From positions 1,612,001 through 1,676,000 of the forward strand of contig NZ_CP069812.1 in the NCBI RefSeq assembly GCF_016894385.1: a stretch of DNA of 64,000 nt, read 5' to 3'. The notes below the pieces were generated by a model. It was not told the DNA's origin. It did no database searches and was given only the letters and a program-made list of their open reading frames with translations. This DNA comes from Cupriavidus oxalaticus (lineage in GTDB: Bacteria > Pseudomonadota > Gammaproteobacteria > Burkholderiales > Burkholderiaceae). The position numbers and the translations under genes were made by a program. Shown in pieces: positions 18,407 through 26,813 of this stretch; position 1 is the first letter of the stretch; every line of letters begins with the position of its first letter.

Positions 18407-18626
18407 CGTCCGTGCGTTGAAATCGAAGGCGTGCGGCGCTTGGTCCCTGTCACCCATCCGGTGCCGCTCCCGTTCCCCTTTGCTACGATAGGCGCTCGTC
18501 TTGGCGAAGCATGCCCCAAAGCGTGCCGGACCTGGGGCCGCACGAAGCCGGCGTCCGGCCCTGCGGCGAGGCCCCGAGCGCGTCGGTCCTTTGACCACCG
18601 CCATCACTGGAGAGGAGGGTGCCACC

Positions 18627-18962
18627 ATGAAGCCCACGCGCATTGCCCTGATAGCCGCTGCCATGCTGGCGCTGGCGGGCTGCACCTACTATGGCTATCC
18701 ACCCACGGCGGGCGCGCCGGCCAGCTACGACCGTTCCTTCTATGCGGCCGCGGATGCCATGCGCGACCAGGGCCTGGCGATCACCAGCCAGGATGCGATG
18801 GCCGGCACGGTCGTCGGCAGGAAAGATGGCGATACCGTCACAGCCAGTGTCCGCCAGCAAGGCGACGGCAGCGTGCGCGTGGAGTTCAATGCCACCGGCG
18901 CGCGCGATTCCGGCCTGATCGAGCGGGTTTCCCGCAGCTATGACCGCCGCATGGGACGCTGA
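18627..18962 (+). CDS. Small lipoprotein of unknown function
   Basis: A 111-residue protein with a clear lipoprotein signal: MKPTRIALIAAAMLALAGC, lipobox LAGC, Cys19. The mature part (YDRSFYAAADAMRDQGLAIT, then GDTVTASVRQQGDGSVRVEF) looks like an alpha/beta fold with alternating strands. GGAGAGGAGGGTGCCACC lies before the ATG. It is flanked by non-coding DNA and probably monocistronic. I do not recognise a named family. Confidence 0.75.
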   Translation: MKPTRIALIAAAMLALAGCTYYGYPPTAGAPASYDRSFYAAADAMRDQGLAITSQDAMAGTVVGRKDGDTVTASVRQQGDGSVRVEFNATGARDSGLIERVSRSYDRRMGR

Positions 18963-19283
18963 AAGGCGCCGCCGCAGGCCGTAGCGGAGCACCCGGGCCG
19001 GTGCCTGCGCCGGGTTCCTCCCGGCGTTGTGAGTTCACGCGCCCGGCGCACAGGTCCACGTCAGGACCATAGCCCACCTTCGTCTGTTATCCCGTTGCCG
19101 TGCCAATGGAGCCATGGCGCATGGCCAATGGCTGGCTGCAACCGTCGATGACCGGTGCGCCAGCGTTTGCCGGCATCTGTCGCCAACGGGCAAGTTCGAG
19201 GCACGCAGGGTAAAGCGGGAAGTGGCGCCACGGCAGAACATGCAAGCGTCGCGAGGACAATACAAGACAGGACAGGAGGCAAC
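18963..19283. other. 321-bp intergenic region
   Basis: No gene is supported here. Short frames overlap on both strands without a family match. It should hold the promoter of the quinone oxidoreductase gene, but no convincing -35/-10 pair was found. Confidence 0.4.
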
Positions 19284-20264
19284 ATGGCGAAAGTCGTCAG
19301 ATTTTACGAAACAGGCGGACCCGAGGTCCTTCGCTTCGAGGACACCAGCGTGGGGGAACCGGGCCCCGGAGAAGTCCGCGTGCGTCACGTGGCCGTGGGC
19401 CTGAATTTTGCCGACACGTATTTCCGCGGTGGCACTTACGAGGTGCCGCTGCCCAGCGGCCTCGGCAACGAGGCGGCCGGCGTCATCGAGGCCGTTGGTG
19501 CCGGCGTGACCCATCTGGCGGTCGGCGATCGCGTGACCTACACGGGCTTTATCAACACGCTGGGTGCCTACAGCACCGAGCGGCTGATTGCCGCGGCACC
19601 GCTGATCAAGCTGCCCGAAGCAATCAGCTGCGAAGCCGCGGCGGCAATGACCATGCGGGGCTTGTCTGCCGCCTATCTGGTACGCCGGATCTATCCCTTC
19701 AAGGCGGGCGATACCGTGCTGCTGCATGCCGCGGCGGGTGGCGTCGGCCTGATCGTTTCCCAATGGGCGAAGTTGCTGGGCCTGAACGTGATCGGCACGG
19801 TTTCAACCGATGCCAAGGCAGAAGTCGCGCGCGCGCACGGCTGCGACCACACGATCAACTACAGCCACGAGGATGTCGCCAAACGCGTGCGGGAACTGAC
19901 GGACGGAGCAGGCGTGTCGGTGGTCTTCGACAGCGTGGGCAAGGCCACCTTCATGTCCTCGCTGGACTCGCTCAAGCGCCGTGGCCTGCTGGTCTGCGTC
20001 GGTACCGCTTCCGGCAAGATCCCGCCGTTCGATCCGCAAATCCTGGCCCGCAAGGGTTCGCTGTACCTGACTCGCCCGGGCCTGGCCGACTACATTGCCG
20101 ATCCCGCCGAAAAGGCGGAACTGGTCGATGAACTGTTCGGCCACGTTGCGGCGGGCCGCATCCGCATCGAGATCAACCAGCGGTATGCCCTGGAGGATGC
20201 GGTGCAGGCACATCGGGACCTGGAGGCGCGAAAGACCACCGGCTCGTCCATTTTCGTGATCTGA
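19284..20264 (+). CDS. Zinc-independent quinone oxidoreductase (MDR superfamily)
   Basis: A 326-residue NADPH:quinone reductase-like protein. The N-terminal GroES-like domain contains GLNFADTYFRGG and LPSGLGNEAAGVIEAVG. The nucleotide-binding motif is HAAAGGVGLIVSQWAK. No structural or catalytic zinc cysteines are present. It fits QOR length and order closely. AGGAGGCAAC precedes ATG 19284, and longer upstream in-frame starts are not needed. It is followed nine bases later by a Bug gene, so the two are cotranscribed. Confidence 0.93.
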   Translation: MAKVVRFYETGGPEVLRFEDTSVGEPGPGEVRVRHVAVGLNFADTYFRGGTYEVPLPSGLGNEAAGVIEAVGAGVTHLAVGDRVTYTGFINTLGAYSTERLIAAAPLIKLPEAISCEAAAAMTMRGLSAAYLVRRIYPFKAGDTVLLHAAAGGVGLIVSQWAKLLGLNVIGTVSTDAKAEVARAHGCDHTINYSHEDVAKRVRELTDGAGVSVVFDSVGKATFMSSLDSLKRRGLLVCVGTASGKIPPFDPQILARKGSLYLTRPGLADYIADPAEKAELVDELFGHVAAGRIRIEINQRYALEDAVQAHRDLEARKTTGSSIFVI

Positions 20265-20272
20265 GTGTCGGG

Positions 20273-21274
20273 ATGGACATGAAGAAGCAGAGACATCACT
20301 TCTTTCGGTGCGGTTGCACGTTCGCAATCGGTGTCGGTCTCGCCGGCGCCATCCACGTGGCTCAGGCGCAAGAGGCCTGGCCCGGCAAGCCGCTTCGCCT
20401 GGTGGTGGCGGGGCCGGCGGGCGGCACCGCCGACGCCCTGGCGCGGCTGCTGGCCGAGGGCCTGCAGCAAAGACTGGGCAAGCCCGCCATCGTGGAAAAC
20501 AAGCCCGGCGCCGCCGGCGCGCTGGCAATCAGCGATCTGCGATCCACCGGCAAGGACGGCCATACCCTGCTGGTGATCCAGGGTGGCGTCGTCAGCGAGG
20601 CGCCGCTGGCGTACAAGGTCCATTACGAGCCGTTCAAGGACCTGAAGCCTCTGGCCCAGGTCAGCCGTACCGGGTTGGTGCTGGTTGCCAACAAGGATCT
20701 GCCGGTTTCCAACCTGAAGCAGCTGGTCGACTATGGGAAGTCGCAGAAGGATGGAGTGGTCTTCGCGTCTTACGCTGCGGGCTTGCGGGGGCACACCTCT
20801 GGCATGCAACTCGGGCAACTCACGGGCGTGCCAATGCGGCATGTGGGCTACAAAGGCTCGCCTCCGGCATTGAACGACCTGATGGGCGGCCACGTGCCCC
20901 TGATGTTCGATGGGGTGACAACCTCGTTGCCACTGATCAAGGCCGGAAAGATCAAGGCGATTGCCGTGGGCTATCCGACCCGGATTGCCGGACTTCCCGA
21001 TGTGCCGACCTTCAATGAGCTTGGCTATCCGCAGTTGGCGCAAGCAGGCTGGTTCGCCGTGTGGTCCCGCCCGGACGTCGATCCTGCTGTCCAGCAAAAG
21101 ATCCGCGAGGTGACGCTGGCGTATTTCAGGCAGCCCGCGGTGCAGCATCGCATCAAGGAGATGGGCATGGAGCAGGGGAGTGCCGCCACCCCGGAAGAAT
21201 TGGTGGCGGACTTGAAGCTGGCATACCAGCAACAGTCCGCGCTGCTGAAATCCATCAATTACCAGCCGGACTGA
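20273..21274 (+). CDS. Bug-family (TctC-like) periplasmic solute-binding protein
   Basis: A 333-residue exported Bug protein. The signal peptide ends near VAQAQ, and the mature fold starts EAWPGKPLRLVVAGPAGGTAD. The loop VENKPGAAGALAISDL is typical. ATG 20273 and 20279 are both possible starts. It shares a transcript with the quinone oxidoreductase. The ligand is unknown; no TctA/TctB genes are present. Confidence 0.92.
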   Translation: MDMKKQRHHFFRCGCTFAIGVGLAGAIHVAQAQEAWPGKPLRLVVAGPAGGTADALARLLAEGLQQRLGKPAIVENKPGAAGALAISDLRSTGKDGHTLLVIQGGVVSEAPLAYKVHYEPFKDLKPLAQVSRTGLVLVANKDLPVSNLKQLVDYGKSQKDGVVFASYAAGLRGHTSGMQLGQLTGVPMRHVGYKGSPPALNDLMGGHVPLMFDGVTTSLPLIKAGKIKAIAVGYPTRIAGLPDVPTFNELGYPQLAQAGWFAVWSRPDVDPAVQQKIREVTLAYFRQPAVQHRIKEMGMEQGSAATPEELVADLKLAYQQQSALLKSINYQPD

Positions 21275-21301
21275 GCCGGACTTAGCCGGACTGAATTCCG
21301 G

Positions 21302-21892
21302 CTATCCGCGGGCCGTCGTCGGGAGATTCGCTTGCGAGAGCTCGCGGATGAACGCTTCGGCCCGCGGCCATTCACCATAGCCCGAGGCCGGGTTCAGGTG
21401 CCCGACCTCGCCCAGCTCGACGAAGCGGCTTCCCCACGCCTGCGCCAGCTCGCGGGCGCGGTCGAGGCGCGTCAGCGGATCGTTGCTGCTTGCCGCAACA
21501 ATGCTGGGGAACGGCAACTCGCCACGAGGAATCGGCAGCCAGCCCTGGGCGTCCAGTGCCTCGGTCGTCGGGTAGCCTGCCGGCATCGGCGTCTCGAGGT
21601 CCGCGGGCGCTGCCAGCAGGGCGCCAAGAATCTCGCGTGTGGCACCCCGGGCCGCCCAATGGGCGACCATCATCGCGCCCGCGCTGTGCGCGACGATGAT
21701 CACCGGCCCGTCGATGGCGGCCAGGGCGCGGTCGATGGCCTCGACCCGGGCAGCGCAACTGAGCTTGTCCTGCTCAAGCGGGGCGACGCTGACGACGCGA
21801 GGCAGCCTTGCGGCCAGCAGCGTCTGCCAGTGTTCCGGCACGTGGTCACGCAGGCCGGGAACGATGAGGACGGTTGGTTTGGTAACGGTCAT
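21302..21892 (-). CDS. RBBP9/YdeN-type alpha/beta hydrolase
   Basis: A 196-residue serine hydrolase. The start TVLIVPGLRDHVPEHWQTLL is the mark of the RBBP9/YdeN family. The nucleophile elbow is AHSAG, and the catalytic Asp (SSNDPLTR) and His (EVGHLNPASGYG) follow in order. Its gene begins nine bases after the TauD/TfdA dioxygenase ends, on the same strand, so it probably hydrolyses an ester or activated product in the same pathway. Confidence 0.9.
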   Translation of the reverse strand: MTVTKPTVLIVPGLRDHVPEHWQTLLAARLPRVVSVAPLEQDKLSCAARVEAIDRALAAIDGPVIIVAHSAGAMMVAHWAARGATREILGALLAAPADLETPMPAGYPTTEALDAQGWLPIPRGELPFPSIVAASSNDPLTRLDRARELAQAWGSRFVELGEVGHLNPASGYGEWPRAEAFIRELSQANLPTTARG

Positions 21893-21901
21893 GTCAGTCT
21901 T

Positions 21902-22813
21902 TCAGTAGGGTTGGTCACCAACGATGGCGGCGCGCTCCATCTTTCGGTGACACGGTGGGTAATCCATCACTGCGTAGTGCTGGGTCGAACGGTTGTCCCA
22001 GAACGCCACGCTGTTTTTCTTCCAGCGAAACCGAACCTGGTATTCCGGAATGCTGGCCTGGCTGACCAGATAGTTGAGCAGGTGGCTGGCGCCCGGCGCC
22101 TTGTCGAGCCCGAAGCGCACGTTGGCCGGCACATTGAAGTTGGTGAAGTGCGTCGTAAAGCTGCCATTGACGAACAGCACTTTTTCGCCGGTTTCCGGAT
22201 GGGTGCGGACAACGGGGTGCTCGGCATCCGGATACCGCGCCTTCAGCGCAAGACGTTTCTCGATCGGCATGGCTGCGCCGAAGCTCGCCTCGATGCTGTG
22301 CCGGGCGCGCAATGGGGCGATCCTTGCCTTGATCTCCTCGGGCAGCTGGCGATAGGCCTCGACCATGTTGACCCACATGGTGTCGCCGCCCACGGGCGGG
22401 CATTCGACACAGCGCAGCACGCAGCCCAGCGGCGGCCTTTCGCGCCAGGTGGCATCGGTATGCCAGGAGTTTTCGTTGCGTTCGGGCGGGCTGTCGGGAG
22501 TCTTGTAGATCTGGACCAGTCCCGGGTAATCGGGATGGCTGCCCACCACGGGATGGTCCTCCAGCTCGCCAAAGCGGCGCGCAAAAGCCACATGCTCCGC
22601 GCGCGTGATGTCCTGGTCGCGGAAGAACACCACGCGATGCTTGAGCAGCAGCGCCCGGATCTCCGCCATCTGCTGGTCGTCCTGGGCAGCCGCGCCGAGG
22701 TGCACGTTACTGAGCTCGGCGCCGATCGTGCAGGTGACTGGCTCGACCCGGATGGAATTCCCGAGCGAGGTGGCGCGGACCACCGCGGGTGCCGCTTCTG
22801 GGCGTTGGCTCAT
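21902..22813 (-). CDS. TauD/TfdA-family Fe(II)/2-oxoglutarate dioxygenase
   Basis: A 303-residue dioxygenase that would hydroxylate its substrate while decarboxylating 2-oxoglutarate. The metal motif HTD is seen in NSWHTDATW, the distal histidine in STQHYAVMDY, and the 2-oxoglutarate-binding arginine in RKMERA. It resembles TauD/TfdA enzymes acting on sulfonates, phenoxyacids and similar small acids. Divergent from the AraC gene at 22949 and followed by the RBBP9-type hydrolase. It is a clear paralogue of the protein at 25968-26813. Confidence 0.92.
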   Translation of the reverse strand: MSQRPEAAPAVVRATSLGNSIRVEPVTCTIGAELSNVHLGAAAQDDQQMAEIRALLLKHRVVFFRDQDITRAEHVAFARRFGELEDHPVVGSHPDYPGLVQIYKTPDSPPERNENSWHTDATWRERPPLGCVLRCVECPPVGGDTMWVNMVEAYRQLPEEIKARIAPLRARHSIEASFGAAMPIEKRLALKARYPDAEHPVVRTHPETGEKVLFVNGSFTTHFTNFNVPANVRFGLDKAPGASHLLNYLVSQASIPEYQVRFRWKKNSVAFWDNRSTQHYAVMDYPPCHRKMERAAIVGDQPY

Positions 22814-22891
22814 GAGTGTTGTCTCCTATGGTGGATCTGGCCTGATCTGGCCGATCGCCTGCGGAGTTTGGACGCCACGGGTTTCTCCCGC

Positions 22892-22919
22892 TTGACACTA
22901 CATGACAGGCTTTTATCAT
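22892..22919 (+). promoter_or_regulatory. Sigma-70-like promoter of the AraC gene
   Basis: TTGACA (22892-22897), a 16-bp spacer and TATCAT (22914-22919) form a good consensus promoter 30 bp before the AraC start codon. TGACAC at 22893-22898 and GTGTCA at 22923-22928 form an inverted repeat spanning the promoter, a possible operator. Confidence 0.6.
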
Positions 22920-22948
22920 TCCGTGTCACTGTTTCACTGGGCTCTGCA

Positions 22949-23989
22949 ATGTCGTCTCTAGTCCGCGCTGCGGCCCTCACCAACTACAGCGAGGTCGCCC
23001 TGGCTGCCGGACTGGATCCGGTGCGGATGCTCCTTGACGCGGGCTTGAGCCCCAGTGTCCTGCGCGAGCCGGACTTCATGATCCCAGGGGAGCGTGTCGG
23101 ACGACTGCTGCACGCGTCCGCAACCCTGTCGGGCAACGAAAGCTTCGGTCTGTGCATGGCCGAGTCGCGCCTGTTGTCCAACCTCGGGCCGGTAGGATTG
23201 CTGATCCGCGACCAGGCGACGCTGCGCGACTCGCTGCGCATCCTGATGCGCTATCAAACACTGCTCAACAGTGCGCTCTCGCTGGCGGTCGAGGAATGCG
23301 GCGGGCTGGTGATCATTCGCGAGGCGGTCATCGCCGGCAACGCCCACCAGCCCACGCGTCAAAGGGCAGAGCTCGCGCTCGGGGTCATCGTGCGCTTGAT
23401 CCGGCAGCTGCTGAGGCCGGACTGGGAACCGCGGCGCGTCTGCTTCGAACATCCTGCGCCACGCGACCTCAGTACGCACCAGCGGTTTTTCGGCGCTTGC
23501 ATCGAGTTCGACCACGAATTCAACTGCATCATCTGCACGAAGGCCGATCTCGATGCCCGCAATCCCTCGGCCGATCCCGCCATGGCGCGTTACGCGCAAC
23601 AGTTGGTAGACGCTTCCGCCATTGCCCGGCAAGTGACCATGCTGGAGGACGTGCGGCGCGTCATCCTGCTGCTGCTGCCCAGCGGGCGCTGCACCATCGA
23701 GCAGGTGGCGGACCATCTTGGCGTGGTGTGCCGCACGGTCCAACGCCGGCTGGCGGAAGAGGGGCAGAGCTTTTCCTCGATCGTCAATGGCATCCGCACG
23801 GAACTTGCCGCGCGCCATGTCCTCGAGAGCGATCGTCCATTGACCGAGGTGGCGACCCTGCTCGGTTTCTCCGCGCCAAGCGGATTCTCGCGCTGGTATC
23901 ACGCGCAGTTTGGCTGCAGCCCGAAGGAGAGCAGGGTGGCGCGGGGCACCATGCGCCGGCGGCCAGGCCCTGTGCATGCCAACGCATAG
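22949..23989 (+). CDS. AraC-family transcriptional regulator
   Basis: A 346-residue regulator of the group with an N-terminal arabinose-operon-regulator-like domain (residues about 20-210) and a C-terminal double helix-turn-helix (about 240-335). HTH parts are CTIEQVADHLGVVCRTVQRRL and LTEVATLLGFSAPSGFSRWY. The frame is open far upstream, but MSSLVRAAALTNY is where homology starts and lies just after the promoter. The ribosome site is weak. It probably activates the divergent dioxygenase/hydrolase operon. Confidence 0.92.
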   Translation: MSSLVRAAALTNYSEVALAAGLDPVRMLLDAGLSPSVLREPDFMIPGERVGRLLHASATLSGNESFGLCMAESRLLSNLGPVGLLIRDQATLRDSLRILMRYQTLLNSALSLAVEECGGLVIIREAVIAGNAHQPTRQRAELALGVIVRLIRQLLRPDWEPRRVCFEHPAPRDLSTHQRFFGACIEFDHEFNCIICTKADLDARNPSADPAMARYAQQLVDASAIARQVTMLEDVRRVILLLLPSGRCTIEQVADHLGVVCRTVQRRLAEEGQSFSSIVNGIRTELAARHVLESDRPLTEVATLLGFSAPSGFSRWYHAQFGCSPKESRVARGTMRRRPGPVHANA

Positions 23990-24086
23990 CACTTCGCGAG
24001 GTCATGCCGGATACGGTTGCCGTTGCCGTGCCCAGCCCTTCGAGAATTGCACTAAGCTAGACACAAGAACTTTCAATGGGGCGGCA

Positions 24087-24314
24087 ATGCAACTCCACCT
24101 CTTGTTTCTACGCGTCCGCCGCGCCCTGGGCCGTGCCCTGGCCCAGGGTGCGGCCATTGCCGTTCTCTCGGCTGGCCTGGCGGGATGCGAAGGCGTTCCG
24201 AGGGATACCAGGGGAACACCCCCTCCGCCGCGCGAGCCTATCGCGGCTGGTGACGAGGTGTATCCGGCGCCAACGTCAGTACGAGACACGCGGCCTTCGA
24301 CGCGCACACCATAG
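24087..24314 (+). CDS. Putative small lipoprotein
   Basis: A 75-residue product. MQLHLLFLRVRRALGRALAQ is a basic leader, followed by the hydrophobic stretch AAIAVLSAGLAGC with lipobox LAGC and then a short proline-rich tail. The signal looks genuine; the remainder has no recognisable domain. It is a short, uncertain gene. Confidence 0.45.
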   Translation: MQLHLLFLRVRRALGRALAQGAAIAVLSAGLAGCEGVPRDTRGTPPPPREPIAAGDEVYPAPTSVRDTRPSTRTP

Positions 24315-24380
24315 AGGCTGGGGCCGCAATTTCAGTCAGCTCCGCTGGACGGTTCCCTGTCCTGCAATGCAGGGGTGGGG

Positions 24381-24605
24381 TTATCCGTCGATGTCGCGTG
24401 GATCGTTGCAAAAGGAGCTTCGCTCCATGATCTGGTGGTCCCGGCCGTGGATCAGCAAGTCCACCTTTGCACGCCTGGCCTTCTCCGTCCCGGTAGCGAT
24501 CGCATGATCCATCGAGGTGAATCGCTGCTGGTTGCCGGAGCGTCCTTCTGCTTCGACCGCCCAACCATTATGGGTGGGCACGACGTGGATATTCTTGCCT
24601 GGCAT
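24381..24605 (-). CDS. DUF2188-type small protein
   Basis: A 74-residue protein matching the DUF2188 pattern: MPGKNIHVVPTHNGWAVEAE, then a repetitive helix, then LLIHGRDHQIMERSSFCNDP. These proteins are common, cytoplasmic and of unknown function. GGAGAG lies upstream of the ATG. It stands alone between unrelated genes. Confidence 0.8.
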   Translation of the reverse strand: MPGKNIHVVPTHNGWAVEAEGRSGNQQRFTSMDHAIATGTEKARRAKVDLLIHGRDHQIMERSSFCNDPRDIDG

Positions 24606-24795
24606 GGCACTCTCCGGAAGTTGGCAGTGTCAGTGTCTGCTCAACGACAGCGCGCCGGTATCGGGCGTCGTCTGACAAGGCCACGGGCACTGACGTGATG
24701 TGAATGCCGTTATCCACGTCTAAATCATTGATTTTATTTGTATTGCGGCCCGTTGCGATGCCGTTGTCACGCGGATTGACGTCATTGCTTCGGCA

Positions 24796-25161
24796 TCACG
24801 GCCAGGTCCGGGCGCGCTTGCCGATCGCTTGCAGCAACGCAAGTGCGCGGGCAGCGGCCGTCGCCGCGTCCGGTACATCGCCACGGACGTAGAGCGGCCG
24901 CAGCTCCTCGATCTCGCCCAGGTTGCGCACCAGGCCTGCTTCGGCAAGCGAGTACTTGCGGAGCCGGTTGACCGCTGTCATGGTGGTGTGGACCATGTCC
25001 TCGTCCTCGGCGGACACGCCACGACGATGCAGCACATAGTTGACCCAGTGGGTTCCCGCCAGCATCGCCCCTTCGATCTTCATTTCCCAGTCGTCATCGC
25101 CAAGCCGGGACATGGATCGTTCGATGCGTTCGGCCTTGATCCGATGGTCATCGGCTTTCAT
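24796..25161 (-). CDS. Unknown small helical protein, paralogue of its upstream neighbour
   Basis: A 121-residue protein that I do not recognise. It is predicted mainly helical. The block KAERIERSMSRL..D.WE..........LAGT...N..LH..G (residues 9-48) is repeated in the protein encoded just upstream (25148-25612). A later IEELRPLYVRG segment also has a counterpart there. The two genes overlap by 14 bases. HEPN-like or four-helix-bundle folds are possible; no catalytic motif is evident. The start was set at MKADDHRIK. Confidence 0.7.
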   Translation of the reverse strand: MKADDHRIKAERIERSMSRLGDDDWEMKIEGAMLAGTHWVNYVLHRRGVSAEDEDMVHTTMTAVNRLRKYSLAEAGLVRNLGEIEELRPLYVRGDVPDAATAAARALALLQAIGKRARTWP

Positions 25162-25612
25162 GCCTGCTCTCCCCGATCGCGCGCGTGAAGATGGAAACGA
25201 CGGTGCCAAAGGCGCGTTCGCATTCCTCGACGATTGCTCGTGTCGGCACGCCATAGCCGCGGATGCATGGATCCCGGTGCTGCTCGATGGTATGGAGGGC
25301 GACTTCCAGTTCCCGGATGAAGGCAGGCACCGCGCCCTCGATCGGCGGCCAGCCCACATGGCTGACATCTCCGAGGCCGCGCAGCGTATAGGCGTAGGTG
25401 CCATCGGCTTGCGGTACGACATGGACACCGGGGATCGTGGAGAAGGCCCGGTCGTCGTTGGTCAGGCCCGCGACATGCAAGGTGGCGTTGAGCATGTTGG
25501 TGCCGGCGGTCAGCGTGGTCCAGAACCAGATCTCGAAATCGGCGAGCGGGTCGAGACGCTGGCGCAGCGCGCTCAGGCGCTGCGCCTTGTCGATATGAGC
25601 GGGGATATTCAC
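25148..25612 (-). CDS. Unknown protein, first of a paralogous pair (GTG start)
   Basis: A 154-residue protein with no family that I recognise. It starts at GTG 25612, coupled through a GTGA overlap to the 44-codon frame upstream and preceded by AGGGACGCAGCC. It shares KA.R....RL...FE......TAGT...N..LH..G with the next gene. Relative to that protein it has an insertion (about residues 55-95, rich in Gly and Val). Conserved order and overlap suggest that the pair forms one heteromeric unit. Confidence 0.7.
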   Translation of the reverse strand: MNIPAHIDKAQRLSALRQRLDPLADFEIWFWTTLTAGTNMLNATLHVAGLTNDDRAFSTIPGVHVVPQADGTYAYTLRGLGDVSHVGWPPIEGAVPAFIRELEVALHTIEQHRDPCIRGYGVPTRAIVEECERAFGTVVSIFTRAIGESRHESR

Positions 25613-25743
25613 GGCTGCGTCCCTGGATTCACGCCGGCCTTGCGGATACGGCATTCGTGGCGAACACACGTGGCCGGGGTGGGGATGTCCTGGATCTCGA
25701 GTGTGCCGCCTTCGGCGCCAGGGACCATTCTTATGGCTTTCAT
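25609..25743 (-). pseudogene. 44-codon remnant of an MDR (zinc-type) oxidoreductase
   Basis: An ATG at 25743 follows an excellent AAGGAG site. The first 24 residues (MKAIRMVPGAEGGTLEIQDI and on) look like the N-terminus of an alcohol dehydrogenase/quinone oxidoreductase. The later RKAGVNPG echoes the family's AAGVNPGD-like element. It then stops, its TGA overlapping the GTG of the following gene. Either most of the oxidoreductase has been deleted while translation coupling was kept, or it is a short leader peptide. Confidence 0.5.
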
Positions 25744-25818
25744 CGCATCTCCTTGGTCTGGAACGTGAAACTGGACGGTGGCGTGAGGGACCTTTCGCAG
25801 ACAGGTTCGACACGATGC

Positions 25819-25847
25819 AGTCTAGCAGTCGAAATTAATAATGTCGA
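25819..25847 (-). promoter_or_regulatory. Promoter for the unknown-protein operon, sharing the GTCGAC palindrome
   Basis: On the minus strand TCGACA (25847-25842), a 17-bp spacer and TAGACT (25824-25819) form a promoter-like pair reading toward 25743. Its -35 box lies in the same palindrome as the opposite promoter at 25844-25872. Confidence 0.4.
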
Positions 25848-25872
25848 CAACAATAAAAGGAACGTCTATAGT
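25844..25872 (+). promoter_or_regulatory. TCGACA-N17-TATAGT promoter with GTCGAC operator (dioxygenase operon)
   Basis: TCGACA at 25844-25849 and TATAGT at 25867-25872 are separated by exactly 17 bp. The -35 box lies inside TAATGTCGACAA, a palindromic element. The same arrangement occurs at 28514 and 36421. The GntR/FCD protein at 35313-36128 is the natural candidate to bind it. Confidence 0.65.
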
Positions 25873-25967
25873 CCTTTCCAACAGTGGCCTGGGGTGGTCG
25901 GCATTGGCCGGGGATCCCGACCCGAGGAATCCAGCCAACTCGTTGTCACGCGAACAGGGAGACGTTC

Positions 25968-26813
25968 ATGATCATGGTTGAGAAGCTGACCCGCTGCATT
26001 GGTGCGGTGGTATCGGGGTTGCATCTTGGCGAGGCGTCGCGAAACGACGCGCTGTTTGCCGAGATCAAGGCGCTGCTGTTGAAGCATCGCGTCCTGTTCT
26101 TCCGGAACCAGGACATCACGCGCGCAGAGCACGTGGCGTTCGCGTCCAGGTTCGGCGACCTTGAGACCCACCCGGTGGCTGGCAGTCATCCCGACCACCC
26201 CGGGCTGGTGCAGGTCTATAACGCGGACCAGAAACGGCCTTACGAGAACAACTACCATACCGACGGGCTGTGGCGCCCGACGCCTCCGATGGGGGCCGTG
26301 CTCCGGTGCATCGAGTGCCCGGAGGAGGGCGGGGACACGATCTGGGTCAATATGGTCGAGGCGTACAGGCGGCTGCCCGATGACATCAAACGGCGCATCG
26401 ATGGCTTGCGTGCAAAGAGCAGCATCGAGCATTCGTTCGGTGCCGTGATGTCGCCGGAAGAGCGGGCAAACCTTGCCAGGAAGAACCCGGAAGTCGAGCA
26501 TCCCGTGGTCCGTACCCACCCGGAGACGGGCGAGAAGATTCTCTACGTCGGCAGCTTCACCACGCATTTCGTCAATTACCACACGCCGGAGAACGTCCGC
26601 TTCGGCCTCGACAAGAATCCGGGGGCGGGCCTGCTGCTCCAGTACCTGCAGAGCCAGGCTTCGGTTCCGGAGTACCAGGTGCGTTATCGCTGGCGTCCGA
26701 ACGATGTCGCCGTCTGGGATAACCGGGCCACGCAGCACTACGCCGTCATGGATTACTGGCCGGCGCCGCGCAAGATGGAGCGTGCGGGGATCATCGGCGA
26801 CAAGCCGTTCTGA
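25968..26813 (+). CDS. TauD/TfdA-family Fe(II)/2-oxoglutarate dioxygenase
   Basis: A 281-residue 2-oxoglutarate-dependent dioxygenase. The iron ligands sit in NYHTDGLW and ATQHYAVMDY, and the co-substrate arginine in RKMERAGI. It is closely similar along its length to the enzyme at 21902-22813 (LLLKHRVLFFRNQDITRAEH here, LLLKHRVVFFRDQDITRAEH there). The start MIMVEK follows CAGGGAGACGTTC. It is expressed from the GTCGAC promoter. A terminator at 26948 separates it from the Bug gene. The substrate is unknown. Confidence 0.92.
   Translation: MIMVEKLTRCIGAVVSGLHLGEASRNDALFAEIKALLLKHRVLFFRNQDITRAEHVAFASRFGDLETHPVAGSHPDHPGLVQVYNADQKRPYENNYHTDGLWRPTPPMGAVLRCIECPEEGGDTIWVNMVEAYRRLPDDIKRRIDGLRAKSSIEHSFGAVMSPEERANLARKNPEVEHPVVRTHPETGEKILYVGSFTTHFVNYHTPENVRFGLDKNPGAGLLLQYLQSQASVPEYQVRYRWRPNDVAVWDNRATQHYAVMDYWPAPRKMERAGIIGDKPF

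Noticed and set aside
21332..22948. In-frame upstream extension of the AraC gene by about 540 codons.
   Set aside because: It lies antisense to the hydrolase and the dioxygenase genes; homology and a promoter place the true start at 22949.
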